Origin: Octadecabacter arcticus 238
Lineage (GTDB): Bacteria > Pseudomonadota > Alphaproteobacteria > Rhodobacterales > Rhodobacteraceae
DNA: 64,000 nt
Direction of reading: 5' to 3'
Assembly (NCBI RefSeq): GCF_000155735.2
Contig: NC_020908.1
Coordinates: 3,539,001 to 3,603,000, forward strand
Shown here: one piece after another, positions 54,699 to 63,400 of the stretch
Layout: every line of letters begins with the position of its first letter
Numbering within the stretch: the first letter of the stretch is position 1
The notes under the pieces: model-generated
What the model was told of the DNA's origin: nothing
What the model saw: only the letters and a program-made list of their open reading frames with translations
The model's database searches: none
Program-made: the position numbers and the translations under genes

Positions 54699-54963
54699 AT
54701 GTATCGTCCCTATTTTGGCGGTGCGGGGAATGACCCTAATCATTTCCCATGAACCAACCCATCCAGCCTTCACAGATATAGACACAAGGATAAGTTGAAA
54801 AGACCTGAAAACCACCGAGATTGACGTCCCCAACATCGTAGGGCTAAGGGCGCGAACCCCATCCAAGGTCAGATGGTCCGCCATTTGAAAATTCGGTATC
54901 CTTGGTCCGCCGTTTCGTTAGGGCTTGTTTGCAGCCCACCACTCACGGACGAAACACAGTGAA

Positions 54964-54998
54964 CCGCCGCTGAGCCCTTGCAACGGGGCCAGCGGCGG
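54964..54998 (+). other. strong hairpin upstream of tdk
   Basis: CCGCCGCTG (54964-54972) pairs with CAGCGGCGG (54990-54998), with GCCC/GGGC pairing inside. It ends 16 bases before the tdk start and lacks a clear T run. It could be a leader hairpin or a remnant terminator. The rest of the 316-base gap 54699-55014 shows no gene. Confidence 0.55.
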
Positions 54999-55014
54999 GG
55001 CATTTTCCCAAATT

Positions 55015-55611
55015 ATGGCAAAGCTCTATTTCAACTATTCGACGATGAACGCTGGCAAATCGACGGTGCTGTTGCAGGCCGCGCATAATTACGCAGAACG
55101 CGGCATGCAGACCTATTTGTTGACCGCGCAATTTGACAATCGCGCAGGGGCAGGACGCATCGCAAGCCGGATCGGCATCGGAGAGCCAGCAGATACATTT
55201 GCGCGCAACGATGATTTGTTTCGCAAGATAGAACAGCGCATGGCAGCAGGGCCCTGTGCCTGCGTGTTCATCGACGAGGCGCAATTCCTCAGCACTGATC
55301 AGGTCTGGCAATTGGCGCGCGCGGTCGATGACCTTGGATTACCGGTTATGACCTACGGGCTGCGCGTTGATTTCATGGGGGAGCTGTTCCCGGGATCAGC
55401 CACGCTCCTCGCGCTTGCGGATGAAATGCGCGAGATCAGAACCATCTGTTTTTGCGGCAAGAAAGCCACGATGGTCGTGCGCAAAGACGGCAACGGCGAC
55501 GTCGTGACGGGTGGCAATCAAGTGCAGATCGGCGGCAATGAAACCTACGTCAGCCTGTGCCGTCGCCATTGGCGCGAGGCCGTTGACGACGGTGACGCCA
55601 CACTGGTTTAG
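55015..55611 (+). CDS. tdk: thymidine kinase
   Basis: This type II thymidine kinase of the salvage pathway phosphorylates thymidine. The 198-residue protein opens MAKLYFNYSTMNAGKSTVLL with the P-loop at about 12-18, has the metal-binding Asp in CVFIDEAQFL, the lasso region with VMTYGLRVDFMGELFPGSA, and a zinc site formed by CFCGKKA and CRRH. ATG 55015 is the family start. It is convergent with the hydroxyacid dehydrogenase gene. Confidence 0.95.
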   Translation: MAKLYFNYSTMNAGKSTVLLQAAHNYAERGMQTYLLTAQFDNRAGAGRIASRIGIGEPADTFARNDDLFRKIEQRMAAGPCACVFIDEAQFLSTDQVWQLARAVDDLGLPVMTYGLRVDFMGELFPGSATLLALADEMREIRTICFCGKKATMVVRKDGNGDVVTGGNQVQIGGNETYVSLCRRHWREAVDDGDATLV

Positions 55612-55617
55612 GACGCG

Positions 55618-56568
55618 CTAGTTCACCCGCTGTGGTGGGTCCCCCCCGTCGGCCCAAGCGATGATATTATCCAGCGCCATCTGCGCCATCGCCTGACGGG
55701 TTTCTTGTGTCGCTGATCCAAGATGGGGCAGTAAAACGCAGCTCTCCAAGGCCAGCAGGCGCGACGGGACATGGGGTTCGTTTTCATACACATCAAGCCC
55801 CGCGCCCGCGATCTGGCGGGTTTCCAAGGCCGCGATCAACGCGTCTTCGTCCACGACTTCGCCGCGTGAAATGTTGATGAATATTCCCGTGGGTTTCATT
55901 GCGGCCAACGCCGCCGCATCAATCAACTTGGTCGTCCCTGCCCCGCCTGGGGTCGCCACAACGACAAAGTCCGCCGCTGCCATAACGTCATGCAGCCCAT
56001 CCAATTGCCGCGCAGGAACGGGCACGACTTTGGGCGATCGGTTGTGAAACACCACGTCCATGCCAAACCCGTAATGACACCGCGCCGCAATCGCGTGCCC
56101 GATCCGCCCCATGCCGATCACACCCAGCGTCTTGCCCGTCACATGGGTGCCCATTATGCCGCCACCATCAAAGCCACCCCATTTGCCAGATCGCACGAAC
56201 CGTTCGCCTTCGCCTGCGCGACGCGCTGTCGCCAGCAACAACGTCAGCGCAATGTCCGCCGTCGCATCGGTCAAGACGTCCGGGGTATTGGATACGATTA
56301 CGCCAGCTTTCGCTGCCGCATCCACGTCGATATGATTATAGCCGACACCGAAGTTGCCAATCATCTTACATCGTATTTCACCGACAAATGCGTCAGCTGT
56401 GAACCCATCGCCCAAGGTCGGCAGGATCGCATCAAACTGTGCCAGCGCCTGTGCTGCCTGCGTGACAGACAGCTTACCGCCTGCGTGCACAGTCACGTCA
56501 AATATCGCCTTGGCTTGCACCAGAACCGGGGCTGCAATGGGCCGCGTTATCAGAAGTTTTTTCAGCAC
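55618..56568 (-). CDS. D-2-hydroxyacid dehydrogenase (glyoxylate reductase-like)
   Basis: This 316-residue NAD(P)-dependent enzyme has an N-terminal catalytic part and the Rossmann motif GKTLGVIGMGRIGHAIA. The active-site residues lie in FINISRGEVVDEDAL (Arg), GLDVYENEP (Glu) and VLLPHLGSAT (His). It probably reduces glyoxylate or hydroxypyruvate. Its start overlaps the end of csaA by 7 bases, so it is the third gene of a proC-csaA-dehydrogenase operon. Confidence 0.9.
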   Translation of the reverse strand: MLKKLLITRPIAAPVLVQAKAIFDVTVHAGGKLSVTQAAQALAQFDAILPTLGDGFTADAFVGEIRCKMIGNFGVGYNHIDVDAAAKAGVIVSNTPDVLTDATADIALTLLLATARRAGEGERFVRSGKWGGFDGGGIMGTHVTGKTLGVIGMGRIGHAIAARCHYGFGMDVVFHNRSPKVVPVPARQLDGLHDVMAAADFVVVATPGGAGTTKLIDAAALAAMKPTGIFINISRGEVVDEDALIAALETRQIAGAGLDVYENEPHVPSRLLALESCVLLPHLGSATQETRQAMAQMALDNIIAWADGGDPPQRVN

Positions 56569-56897
56569 ATGCGTTCTCCTAGGGGGACTTCTTTGTCAGG
56601 CGCGATCAGGATCACGCCGGTTGCATCATGGGCGCCCAGCACCAACACTTCTGACATGAATGGGCCGATCTGGCGGGGCGGAAAATTGACGACGCCGATG
56701 ACCTGCCGCCCGATCAAATCGCCCGCGGTGTAGTGGTCTGTGATCTGGGCTGAGGTTTTGCGTTCACCAATTTCAGCCCCGAAATCGATCCACATTTTAA
56801 TCGCGGGTTTGCGGGCTTCTGGAAACGCTTCGGCGCGCACGACTCGGCCAACGCGGATGTCTACCTTGAGGAAATCATCAAAAGTAATAGCGCTCAT
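56562..56897 (-). CDS. csaA: CsaA-like tRNA-binding-domain protein
   Basis: This 111-residue stand-alone tRNA-binding OB-fold protein starts TFDDFLKVDIRVGRVVRAEA, continues ARKPAIKMWIDFG and KTSAQITDHY, and ends VILIAPDKEVPLG. CsaA was described as a secretion-related chaperone in Bacillus and binds tRNA-like ligands. Its ATG overlaps the proC stop by 4 bases (56894-56897). Confidence 0.92.
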   Translation of the reverse strand: MSAITFDDFLKVDIRVGRVVRAEAFPEARKPAIKMWIDFGAEIGERKTSAQITDHYTAGDLIGRQVIGVVNFPPRQIGPFMSEVLVLGAHDATGVILIAPDKEVPLGERMC

Positions 56898-57706
56898 TTG
56901 CCCAATTCCCGCCCGCGATCGGCTGCTGCCTTGACGGCGCGGCGCAGCAAGGGCGGAAATCCAGTTTTCTCGTCCATCAGCACCTGCAACGCCGCATGGG
57001 TCGTGCCGTTTGGCGATGTGACGTTGACGCGCAATTGGCTGGGGTCTTCATCTGCGTCTTCGGCCAATTGCCCAGCACCACCGACTGTGGCTTTGGCCAG
57101 TTTCATTGCCAAATCTGCGGGCAAGCCTTCGGCCACGCCAGCCGCCGCCAAGGTTTCAATCAGATGAAATACATAGGCTGGGCCCGATCCGCTGACGCCA
57201 GTCACCGCGTCAATCTGGTGTTCGTCCTCAAGCCGCACGACCTGACCAACGGCGCGCAGCAAGGCGTCCGCCATGTCCATATGCGCCGCTGTCGCGTTGG
57301 CGTTACCGACGATGGCCGTGATCCCACGCCCAATCGCGGCGGGGGTGTTGGGCATGGCGCGGATAATCGGGCTATCAGCGCCCAGCGCAGTCTCAAACGC
57401 AGAAATAGGTGTGCCCGCAGCGATGGACAAGAACACGGTTGATGCATTGCCAAGGGCTGCCATCGACGGCAGCGCGTCCCCCATCATTTGTGGTTTCACC
57501 GCGATCAACGCGATGGCGGGGTTGGCGGGCACGCCGTCGTTCACATGCACGCCCGTGCCGCGCAACCAATCGCTCGGGTATGGGTCCAAGACCCAGATGG
57601 CTGTGGGGGACAAGCCGCCCGACAACCATCCCGCCAGCATCGCCGACCCCATCTTACCACAGCCCAAAAGGACCATGCCACGTTGTTCTATTGCTGCCAT
57701 CGACAT
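56894..57706 (-). CDS. proC: pyrroline-5-carboxylate reductase
   Basis: This enzyme makes the last step of proline synthesis. The protein has about 270 residues, with the Rossmann motif VLLGCGKMGSAMLAGWL, the region VFLSIAAGTPISAFE and IIRAMPNTPAAIGRGITAIV, and the substrate motif DAVTGVSGSGPAYVFHLIE. It ends RAVKAAADRGRELGK. ATG 57706 (MSMAAIEQRG) or 57700 are equally good; the upstream ATG 57754 is too far. First gene of the operon with csaA and the hydroxyacid dehydrogenase. Confidence 0.94.
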   Translation of the reverse strand: MSMAAIEQRGMVLLGCGKMGSAMLAGWLSGGLSPTAIWVLDPYPSDWLRGTGVHVNDGVPANPAIALIAVKPQMMGDALPSMAALGNASTVFLSIAAGTPISAFETALGADSPIIRAMPNTPAAIGRGITAIVGNANATAAHMDMADALLRAVGQVVRLEDEHQIDAVTGVSGSGPAYVFHLIETLAAAGVAEGLPADLAMKLAKATVGGAGQLAEDADEDPSQLRVNVTSPNGTTHAALQVLMDEKTGFPPLLRRAVKAAADRGRELGK

Positions 57707-57793
57707 GAAAAAACCCTCGCTTTGTTGCGCCGGATCGTAGGGCGCACAAAGCAAGGGTTCAAGCGGTTGGGACCGCCTATTTCACATGCGCAG

Positions 57794-58297
57794 TTATGCG
57801 CGCCCGTAGGCTTCTGCGATGGCGACCTGAATGGCGTCTTTGGGCGTGCGTTCGGCCCATGTGACCAATTGGAACGCCGGATAAAAACGCTCAGCGCTGA
57901 GCACAGCCGCGTTGATCATCGTGTCAATCTGTTCGGGTCCCGCAACCTGTTCACCCGCGAGGACAAGACCATAGCGATACACCATCAGCTTTTGATCGGC
58001 CCAGAATGTAAACGCGCCCGCCCAACACATGTCATTGGTCAGGTTCAGACATTCATAAAGCTCGGCCATACGCTCAGCCGGTGGTTCCATTTCAAACGTG
58101 CAGATCAGGCGCAGGGTTTGATCATAGGCCGACCACGCCAGCGTGATCGCATAGGTACGCCATTGGCCTTCCACGGCAAATGCAATCTGGTCGTCGTGGA
58201 TGCGATCAAACTCCCACGCGTGGTGTTCTGCAATATGTTCCACCAGATCAATCGGGTGGATATCATCCGTGAACTCAAAACTTTCTGCGAGTACCAT
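57794..58297 (-). CDS. YbjN-domain protein
   Basis: This 167-residue protein of the YbjN/type III secretion chaperone-like family has HPIDLVEHIAEHHAWEFDR, QWRTYAITLAWSAYDQTLRL and NLTNDMCWAGAFTFWADQKL. ATG 58297 (MVLAESFEFTDD) has a strong AGGAGGG upstream and is preferred over ATG 58360. The function of the family is not established. It lies upstream of proC on the same strand, separated by 87 bases. No gene was seen in the 276 bases between it and the M42 peptidase. Confidence 0.85.
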   Translation of the reverse strand: MVLAESFEFTDDIHPIDLVEHIAEHHAWEFDRIHDDQIAFAVEGQWRTYAITLAWSAYDQTLRLICTFEMEPPAERMAELYECLNLTNDMCWAGAFTFWADQKLMVYRYGLVLAGEQVAGPEQIDTMINAAVLSAERFYPAFQLVTWAERTPKDAIQVAIAEAYGRA

Positions 58298-58573
58298 TCG
58301 TGAACCCTCCTGTCCAAACCAGACCGCCTTGACAGAGGCTATATCTGGTATCCTGCTCAATCAGAAAGGATACATAGCCCCCTCCTCACTAGATATCGTC
58401 GCTTTTTACCCCCCCTCCTGTAAAGCATTTTCTTGGGGATAAGCGGTGGTGTGGCGCAAAAATCAGGGGATAAGCACGGAAGGTCAGCCCCTTTTTAACC
58501 TTTGATCCGCCCCTTGCATCGGGATGGCCACTGGATCAGTCTTTGGGCAACCCCGCCCCGAAAGGACGCCCCA

Positions 58574-59614
58574 ATGTCTAAAATGAACGCCGAACTTCTC
58601 CGTCAACTGTGTGAAATGCCAGGTGTGCCGGGCCATGAAGACCGCGTGCGCAAGTTGATCATGAGCGAGATTGACGGCCTGTTTGACGAGGTCACAGTCG
58701 ATCCGATGGGATCGCTCCTATGTCGCCGTGACGCCGACAAACCGGACGCGCCGAAGATCATGTTGCTGTGCCACATGGACGAAATCGGCTTTCTTGTCAG
58801 CCATATCAGCGACAAAGGGTATCTGTACTTGCAGCCTGTCGGCGGCTTTGATCCGCGCAATCTGTTCTCGCGCCGCGTGCTGGTGTGCACCGAAGATGGC
58901 GACTTCAAGGGCGTGATGAACCCGGGCGGCAAACCGATCCACATTTCATCGGCTGAGGATCGCAAAAAGATTCCTGAGGTCGGGGAGTTCTACGTTGATC
59001 TCGGCTTGGGCGAGGCCGCCAAGGACGTCATCAAAGTCGGCGATTTTGTGGTGATGGATGAACCGTTCATCGAAATCGGCGACAAGTTTGTGTCTAAAGC
59101 GCTCGACAATCGGATCGCGTGCTGGCTCGGCATTGAGATGATGAAAAAGCTCGGCTCAAAAGGGCGCGGAGCGGAGATTCACGTGGTGTTCACGACACAA
59201 GAAGAAGTCGGGCTGCGCGGGGCGCGAACGTCGGCGTTCAAGGTACAGCCAGACATCGGCATTGGCATCGACACCACGCTGGCCTGCGACACGCCCGGCG
59301 TGCCCGACAAGGACGCGACAACAGTTCAAGGCAAAGGATTCGGGTTACATGTGCGCGACAGTAGCTTCATCGCGGACAAGGCATTGGTGCGCGAGATTGA
59401 AACACTCGCGATCAAGAATGACATCCCCTATCAACGCACGATGCTGGCCGCCGGCGGCCAAGACGGGGCCGCCGCACAACAGGCAGCAGCAGGTGCGCGG
59501 GCTGTCGGGATCGTCGTTGGCACGCGCTATATTCACACGGTCACAGAGATGATCCACAAAACAGATTTGCAGGCGGCGTTGGACATTTTAACGGCGTATC
59601 TGGCCGATCAGTGA
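58574..59614 (+). CDS. M42-family metallo-aminopeptidase
   Basis: This 346-residue cocatalytic-zinc peptidase of the glutamyl aminopeptidase/endoglucanase M family has the metal ligands in MLLCHMDEIGFLV, SKALDNRIACWLG, FTTQEEVGLRGA and GIGIDTTLACD, plus His in GTRYIHTVTEM. Large tetrahedral aminopeptidases of this family degrade peptides in the cytosol. ATG 58574 (MSKMNAELLRQLCEMPGVPG) follows GAAAGGA by 7 bases. Its end overlaps the YcjF gene tail to tail by 7 bases. Confidence 0.92.
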   Translation: MSKMNAELLRQLCEMPGVPGHEDRVRKLIMSEIDGLFDEVTVDPMGSLLCRRDADKPDAPKIMLLCHMDEIGFLVSHISDKGYLYLQPVGGFDPRNLFSRRVLVCTEDGDFKGVMNPGGKPIHISSAEDRKKIPEVGEFYVDLGLGEAAKDVIKVGDFVVMDEPFIEIGDKFVSKALDNRIACWLGIEMMKKLGSKGRGAEIHVVFTTQEEVGLRGARTSAFKVQPDIGIGIDTTLACDTPGVPDKDATTVQGKGFGLHVRDSSFIADKALVREIETLAIKNDIPYQRTMLAAGGQDGAAAQQAAAGARAVGIVVGTRYIHTVTEMIHKTDLQAALDILTAYLADQ

Positions 59615-60621
59615 TCTTTTGATGTCAGTCCGAACAGGCCTGTCAGGCTGCGCTTCACCAGGCTGGTGACGGACGGTTTGCGTTCAACGGTAAAAGAAAG
59701 TGGGCGGCAAACCTCCATGGCGGCGACGCCAACGCGGGCGGTGAGCGCGCCGTTTATGACACCTTCGCCAAAACGACGCGACACTTTGGACAGCACACCG
59801 CCGCCCGCGACCGACCCAATCAGATCGTCCCCCACGGCGACGGCCCCCGTTGCAACCAAATGCGACAAAACCTGTTTGGTCAGCCGCCAAGTTCCCAGTG
59901 TACCTGCGCGTCCTTCGTAGATTTCAGCAATACGTCGGATCATTCGCATATTGGCCATAAGGGCGGTAAACACATCTGCCAATGCCAGCGGCACAATTGC
60001 CGTGACGGTGGCGACTTGGCGCGCAGCGGCCTCGACCTCAAGCCTTGCGCGGGCGTCCAACGGCGCAAGGATCGTGGTTTCTGCAAGGCCCAGAAGTGCG
60101 TCTGCGTCCAGCACGTCTCCTTGTTTATCGGCAAATGCCTGCCGTCCCCAACGGGTGTCATCGCGGCCACGATACAGCGCCATGATCTGGGACGTAACTT
60201 CGCGCGCACGGGTCAGATTGTGGTCAAGTAGCGCTTCGGTGGCACCGGTCTGGATGCGATCAACGCGGCGCAATCGCCCGAATGCCGCCATTTCCCGAAA
60301 GGTGATCAGCAACAGGACGCCGCAAAACAACCCCGTTAGACCAACAGCGATCAAACCTAAAACGGGTGAGCGGTCCAGCAAGCCAATCATGAAATCCCAA
60401 GCAGCCACGCCGATCAGGAAACTGATGAGCGAAACCAGAAGGCCCCAAAACCAACGCGCCAGACGGTTCGGGCCTTTTGCTGCCAAACTCGCCACGCGCT
60501 GCATGGCGGCAGGGGTCGGGATGACGTCCAGTTCTGGCACCGGTAGCGCTGTCGATGGCGTCAAATCATCAGTACCGTCCAGATCAAAAAGAACGGGGCC
60601 GTTTTTGGCTTTTTGTGTCAT
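59608..60621 (-). CDS. YcjF-family (DUF697/TIGR01620) membrane protein
   Basis: This 337-residue protein has two close hydrophobic segments (about 58-78 and 88-108, WFWGLLVSLISFLIGVAAWD and VLGLIAVGLTGLFCGVLLLI). The C-terminal DUF697 domain includes VPLALADVFTALMANMRMIR and AVAVGDDLIGSVAGGG. YcjF is always found with the GTPase-like YcjX; both belong to phage-shock or envelope-stress neighbourhoods in gamma-proteobacteria. It overlaps ycjX by ATGA (60618-60621). Confidence 0.9.
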   Translation of the reverse strand: MTQKAKNGPVLFDLDGTDDLTPSTALPVPELDVIPTPAAMQRVASLAAKGPNRLARWFWGLLVSLISFLIGVAAWDFMIGLLDRSPVLGLIAVGLTGLFCGVLLLITFREMAAFGRLRRVDRIQTGATEALLDHNLTRAREVTSQIMALYRGRDDTRWGRQAFADKQGDVLDADALLGLAETTILAPLDARARLEVEAAARQVATVTAIVPLALADVFTALMANMRMIRRIAEIYEGRAGTLGTWRLTKQVLSHLVATGAVAVGDDLIGSVAGGGVLSKVSRRFGEGVINGALTARVGVAAMEVCRPLSFTVERKPSVTSLVKRSLTGLFGLTSKDH

Positions 60622-62042
60622 AGCTTATCCCCCAATAGAAACTGTGCAGCGCGATCAAGTCGGATATGCGGCGGCCCATCCCCGGGTTTGAGGGTGAGCG
60701 GCGCAGGCGCGAAACTCATGATTTCATAGTCTGCATCAAGCCAGTTTTCTGCCCCCGATCGTGCGGGGCCAAGCAGATGTGCGGGGTCGCTGGGTAAGGC
60801 ACCGGGGTAGAATGCTTTTTGTTCATTGGTGTTCAATAGCTGGCCGCGCACCACGCCAAGGTTTGCACCTTTGTGGTTGCGGGTTTCTTCAACGGTGGTG
60901 CGCAACGCGGCGATGGACATGGCCTGCGTTGTGGCGCCAAAAAATTCCACGCGGTCTTGCGCATCACGCAAAAGTGCTTGGGTTATGGCGGTCAATTGCG
61001 GGTGTTGTTGGTGGTGTAAATGGTCAGCTTTGGTCGCGGCAAACAGAATTTTGTCAATCTGTCGGCCTTGAAAAAGCCGTGTCAGGAAACTGTTACGGCC
61101 CGGGCGAAAAGCGCCAAGGATATCCGCCATAGCGCGGCGCATGTCCTCAACCGCTTGCGGGCCGGAATGGATCGCGCCAAGCATGTCGACCAGCACGATC
61201 TGGCGGTCGATCTTTGCGAAATGATCGCGAAAGAACGGGCGCACGACATTGCGTTTGTAGCTCTCGAACCGCCGCTCAAATTCGCGCCACAGGGATTTGC
61301 GGGCGGGCCGGTCCACCAGTGGCAGCGGGGCGAATGTCAACACAGGCGAGCCTTCGAGATCACCGGGCAACAGGAACCGCCCAGGCGTGCAGTCGGAAAA
61401 CCCGGCCTCACGCGCGGCGTTGAGATGGGCGGTAAATGCAGCTGCAAGGCCCTTTGCCTGTGGTTCGTCAAACCCCTTTGCGGGGTCACACGCTTCAAGC
61501 GCTGTTGCAAAATCCGCGGCGGCGGGGCGACCCGCCAAGCGCGATAAGACTTCGGCAGACCACGTCGCGAAATCTTTATCCATCAGGGACAAATCCAACA
61601 GCCATTCGCCGGGATAATCCACGATATCCAAATGCACCGTGCGCGGACCCTGAAACGAGCCGAGCAACCCTGTCGGCTGCACCCGCATTGACAGGCGTAA
61701 TTCTGAAATCCGCTTCGTGCCCTCGGGCCAGTGTGGTGTCTTGGCGGTCAGCGCGGCAAGGTGGTTTTCGTAATCAAACCGCGGCACCGTATCGTCGGGT
61801 TGCGGTTGCAAATAAATCGTCTGAATGCGCCCCGACGCCGCTGCATGAAATTGCGGCATCCGCCCACGGTTTAACAAGTTGGCGACCAAAGACGTGATAA
61901 ACACCGTCTTTCCTGCGCGACTGAGCCCCGTCACACCCAAGCGGATAACCGGTTCCGTGAACGGTGCGCTTAACGTGTCTGTAACTGCACCCACGCTACG
62001 CGTGATGGTATCCGCAAGGGTTGTTATGACCACACTTAGCAC
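60618..62042 (-). CDS. YcjX-family P-loop protein
   Basis: This 474-residue protein has the Walker A motif GLSRAGKTVF at 39-48 and the family blocks YENHLAALTAKTPHWPEGT, LDIVDYPGEWLLDLSLM, IVLVDMLGAIHSGP and KILFAATKADHLHHQQHPQL. A role in envelope stress is assumed from its pairing with YcjF. The first in-frame start is GTG 62042; a second GTG is three codons later. It is divergent from truA. Confidence 0.92.
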   Translation of the reverse strand: MLSVVITTLADTITRSVGAVTDTLSAPFTEPVIRLGVTGLSRAGKTVFITSLVANLLNRGRMPQFHAAASGRIQTIYLQPQPDDTVPRFDYENHLAALTAKTPHWPEGTKRISELRLSMRVQPTGLLGSFQGPRTVHLDIVDYPGEWLLDLSLMDKDFATWSAEVLSRLAGRPAAADFATALEACDPAKGFDEPQAKGLAAAFTAHLNAAREAGFSDCTPGRFLLPGDLEGSPVLTFAPLPLVDRPARKSLWREFERRFESYKRNVVRPFFRDHFAKIDRQIVLVDMLGAIHSGPQAVEDMRRAMADILGAFRPGRNSFLTRLFQGRQIDKILFAATKADHLHHQQHPQLTAITQALLRDAQDRVEFFGATTQAMSIAALRTTVEETRNHKGANLGVVRGQLLNTNEQKAFYPGALPSDPAHLLGPARSGAENWLDADYEIMSFAPAPLTLKPGDGPPHIRLDRAAQFLLGDKL

Positions 62043-62131
62043 CTTTCAAAATTCTTTACCGCTAAGATAGGTGGCCGCCAACCCGATGTGTAGGGATTGA
62101 TTTCACCAACCAGCACGCCTAAGCCGAGTCC

Positions 62132-62902
62132 ATGCCCAGATACGCGCTCAAAATTGAATACGACGGCGCACCGTTTTGCGGCTGGCAGCGTCAAACCAGC
62201 GATCCGTCGGTTCAGGGCGCGATAGAAGCTGCATTGGCAAAACTGGAACCGCGCGAACACAAGATTGGCGCAGCAGGGCGTACAGATGCCGGGGTGCACG
62301 CCTTGGGGCAAGTGGCGCATTGCGATATGGACAAAGCTTGGGATGCGTTCCGCCTGTCCGAGGCGTTGAATTTCCATCTTAAGCCCGCGCCGATTTCTAT
62401 CGTCGCCTGCGCACAGGTGTCAGATGATTGGCACGCGCGCTTTTCAGCGCTTGAGCGGCGTTATTTGTTTCGGTTGGTGAACCGCCGCGCGCCTTTGGTG
62501 TTGGAGGTGGGCAAGGTCTGGCAGGTCGGCCAAAAACTGGACGGGGCTTTGATGCAGGCGGGTGCAGATCGTCTGCTGGGTCACCATGATTTCACAACAT
62601 TTCGATCAACAGTGTGTCAGGCGGACAGCCCGATGCGCACGTTGGACGGGTTGAAAGTGCAACAAGTTACCCGCGTTGATGGCGCACAAGAGTTCCAGTT
62701 CCACGTGCGCGCGCGATCTTTCCTGCACAACCAGGTGCGCAGCTTTGTCGGCACACTGGAACGGGTCGGCGCAGGCGCGTGGACGCCCGATGATGTGACG
62801 GCCGCATTAAACGCCCGCGACCGCACCGCCTGCGGACCGGTTTGCCCACCGCATGGGTTATACTTGGCCGGCGTCAGCTACCCCGAAGACCCGTTTGCCT
62901 GA
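62132..62902 (+). CDS. truA: tRNA pseudouridine(38-40) synthase
   Basis: TruA modifies uridines 38-40 of the tRNA anticodon arm. The 256-residue protein opens [20 protein letters not shown], has the catalytic Asp52 in [17 protein letters not shown], and the blocks [19 protein letters not shown] and [19 protein letters not shown]. The length is normal. The start codon is fixed by homology. It is convergent with the DUF3726 gene 7 bases away. Confidence 0.96.
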   Translation: MPRYALKIEYDGAPFCGWQRQTSDPSVQGAIEAALAKLEPREHKIGAAGRTDAGVHALGQVAHCDMDKAWDAFRLSEALNFHLKPAPISIVACAQVSDDWHARFSALERRYLFRLVNRRAPLVLEVGKVWQVGQKLDGALMQAGADRLLGHHDFTTFRSTVCQADSPMRTLDGLKVQQVTRVDGAQEFQFHVRARSFLHNQVRSFVGTLERVGAGAWTPDDVTAALNARDRTACGPVCPPHGLYLAGVSYPEDPFA

Positions 62903-62908
62903 ACGCGG

Positions 62909-63400
62909 TTAGTCGTTGTCCGTCAGCCCTGCACCAGCCCCACCAATGCGGGAGCTTTCGGTTTCCGGGACCAAGGTTTTCGCCGCCATATCAGTAAGGT
63001 GACCGTTGAGTGCGGCAGGTATGACACGCCGTCCTTTGCTTGAATGCACGACGGATTTTGTCCGTTCAAACCGCTGGAATACCGCGCCCGTTGATGTGGC
63101 ATCCCAAATCAGAGTTTGCCCTGTGTGATGTTCAATTGATGCGACATAGGCATCAACTGTTGCACGATCCGCGACGACAGTTTGCGGCCCGTCGCCCGCT
63201 GCGACAAGGTCAAGTGCCGTCGGGATAGCAATTGCCGCGCCGCCCTTGTGACAAGGACAAATCGCAAGCTGGTCCAGATCGAGGAAGGCAGTCGCCTTCG
63301 CCAAATCCTCAGCCAGACCAAGCGACAGACCGCCGCCGCGCGCGGCCTTTAGAACCAGCGCCTCGATCTCATTGGCGGATTTCTCAAAGCGGTCAGTCAT
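62909..63400 (-). CDS. DUF3726-like protein
   Basis: This 163-residue protein opens with FEKSANEIEALVLKAARGGG, then SLGLAEDLAKATAFL, the usual beginning of DUF3726 proteins. A middle part contains CPCHKGGAA, and the end is variable. No catalytic motif is obvious. Its ATG overlaps the stop of the next upstream gene by 4 bases (63397-63400), so it is translated with it. The family assignment is by pattern only. Confidence 0.65.
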   Translation of the reverse strand: MTDRFEKSANEIEALVLKAARGGGLSLGLAEDLAKATAFLDLDQLAICPCHKGGAAIAIPTALDLVAAGDGPQTVVADRATVDAYVASIEHHTGQTLIWDATSTGAVFQRFERTKSVVHSSKGRRVIPAALNGHLTDMAAKTLVPETESSRIGGAGAGLTDND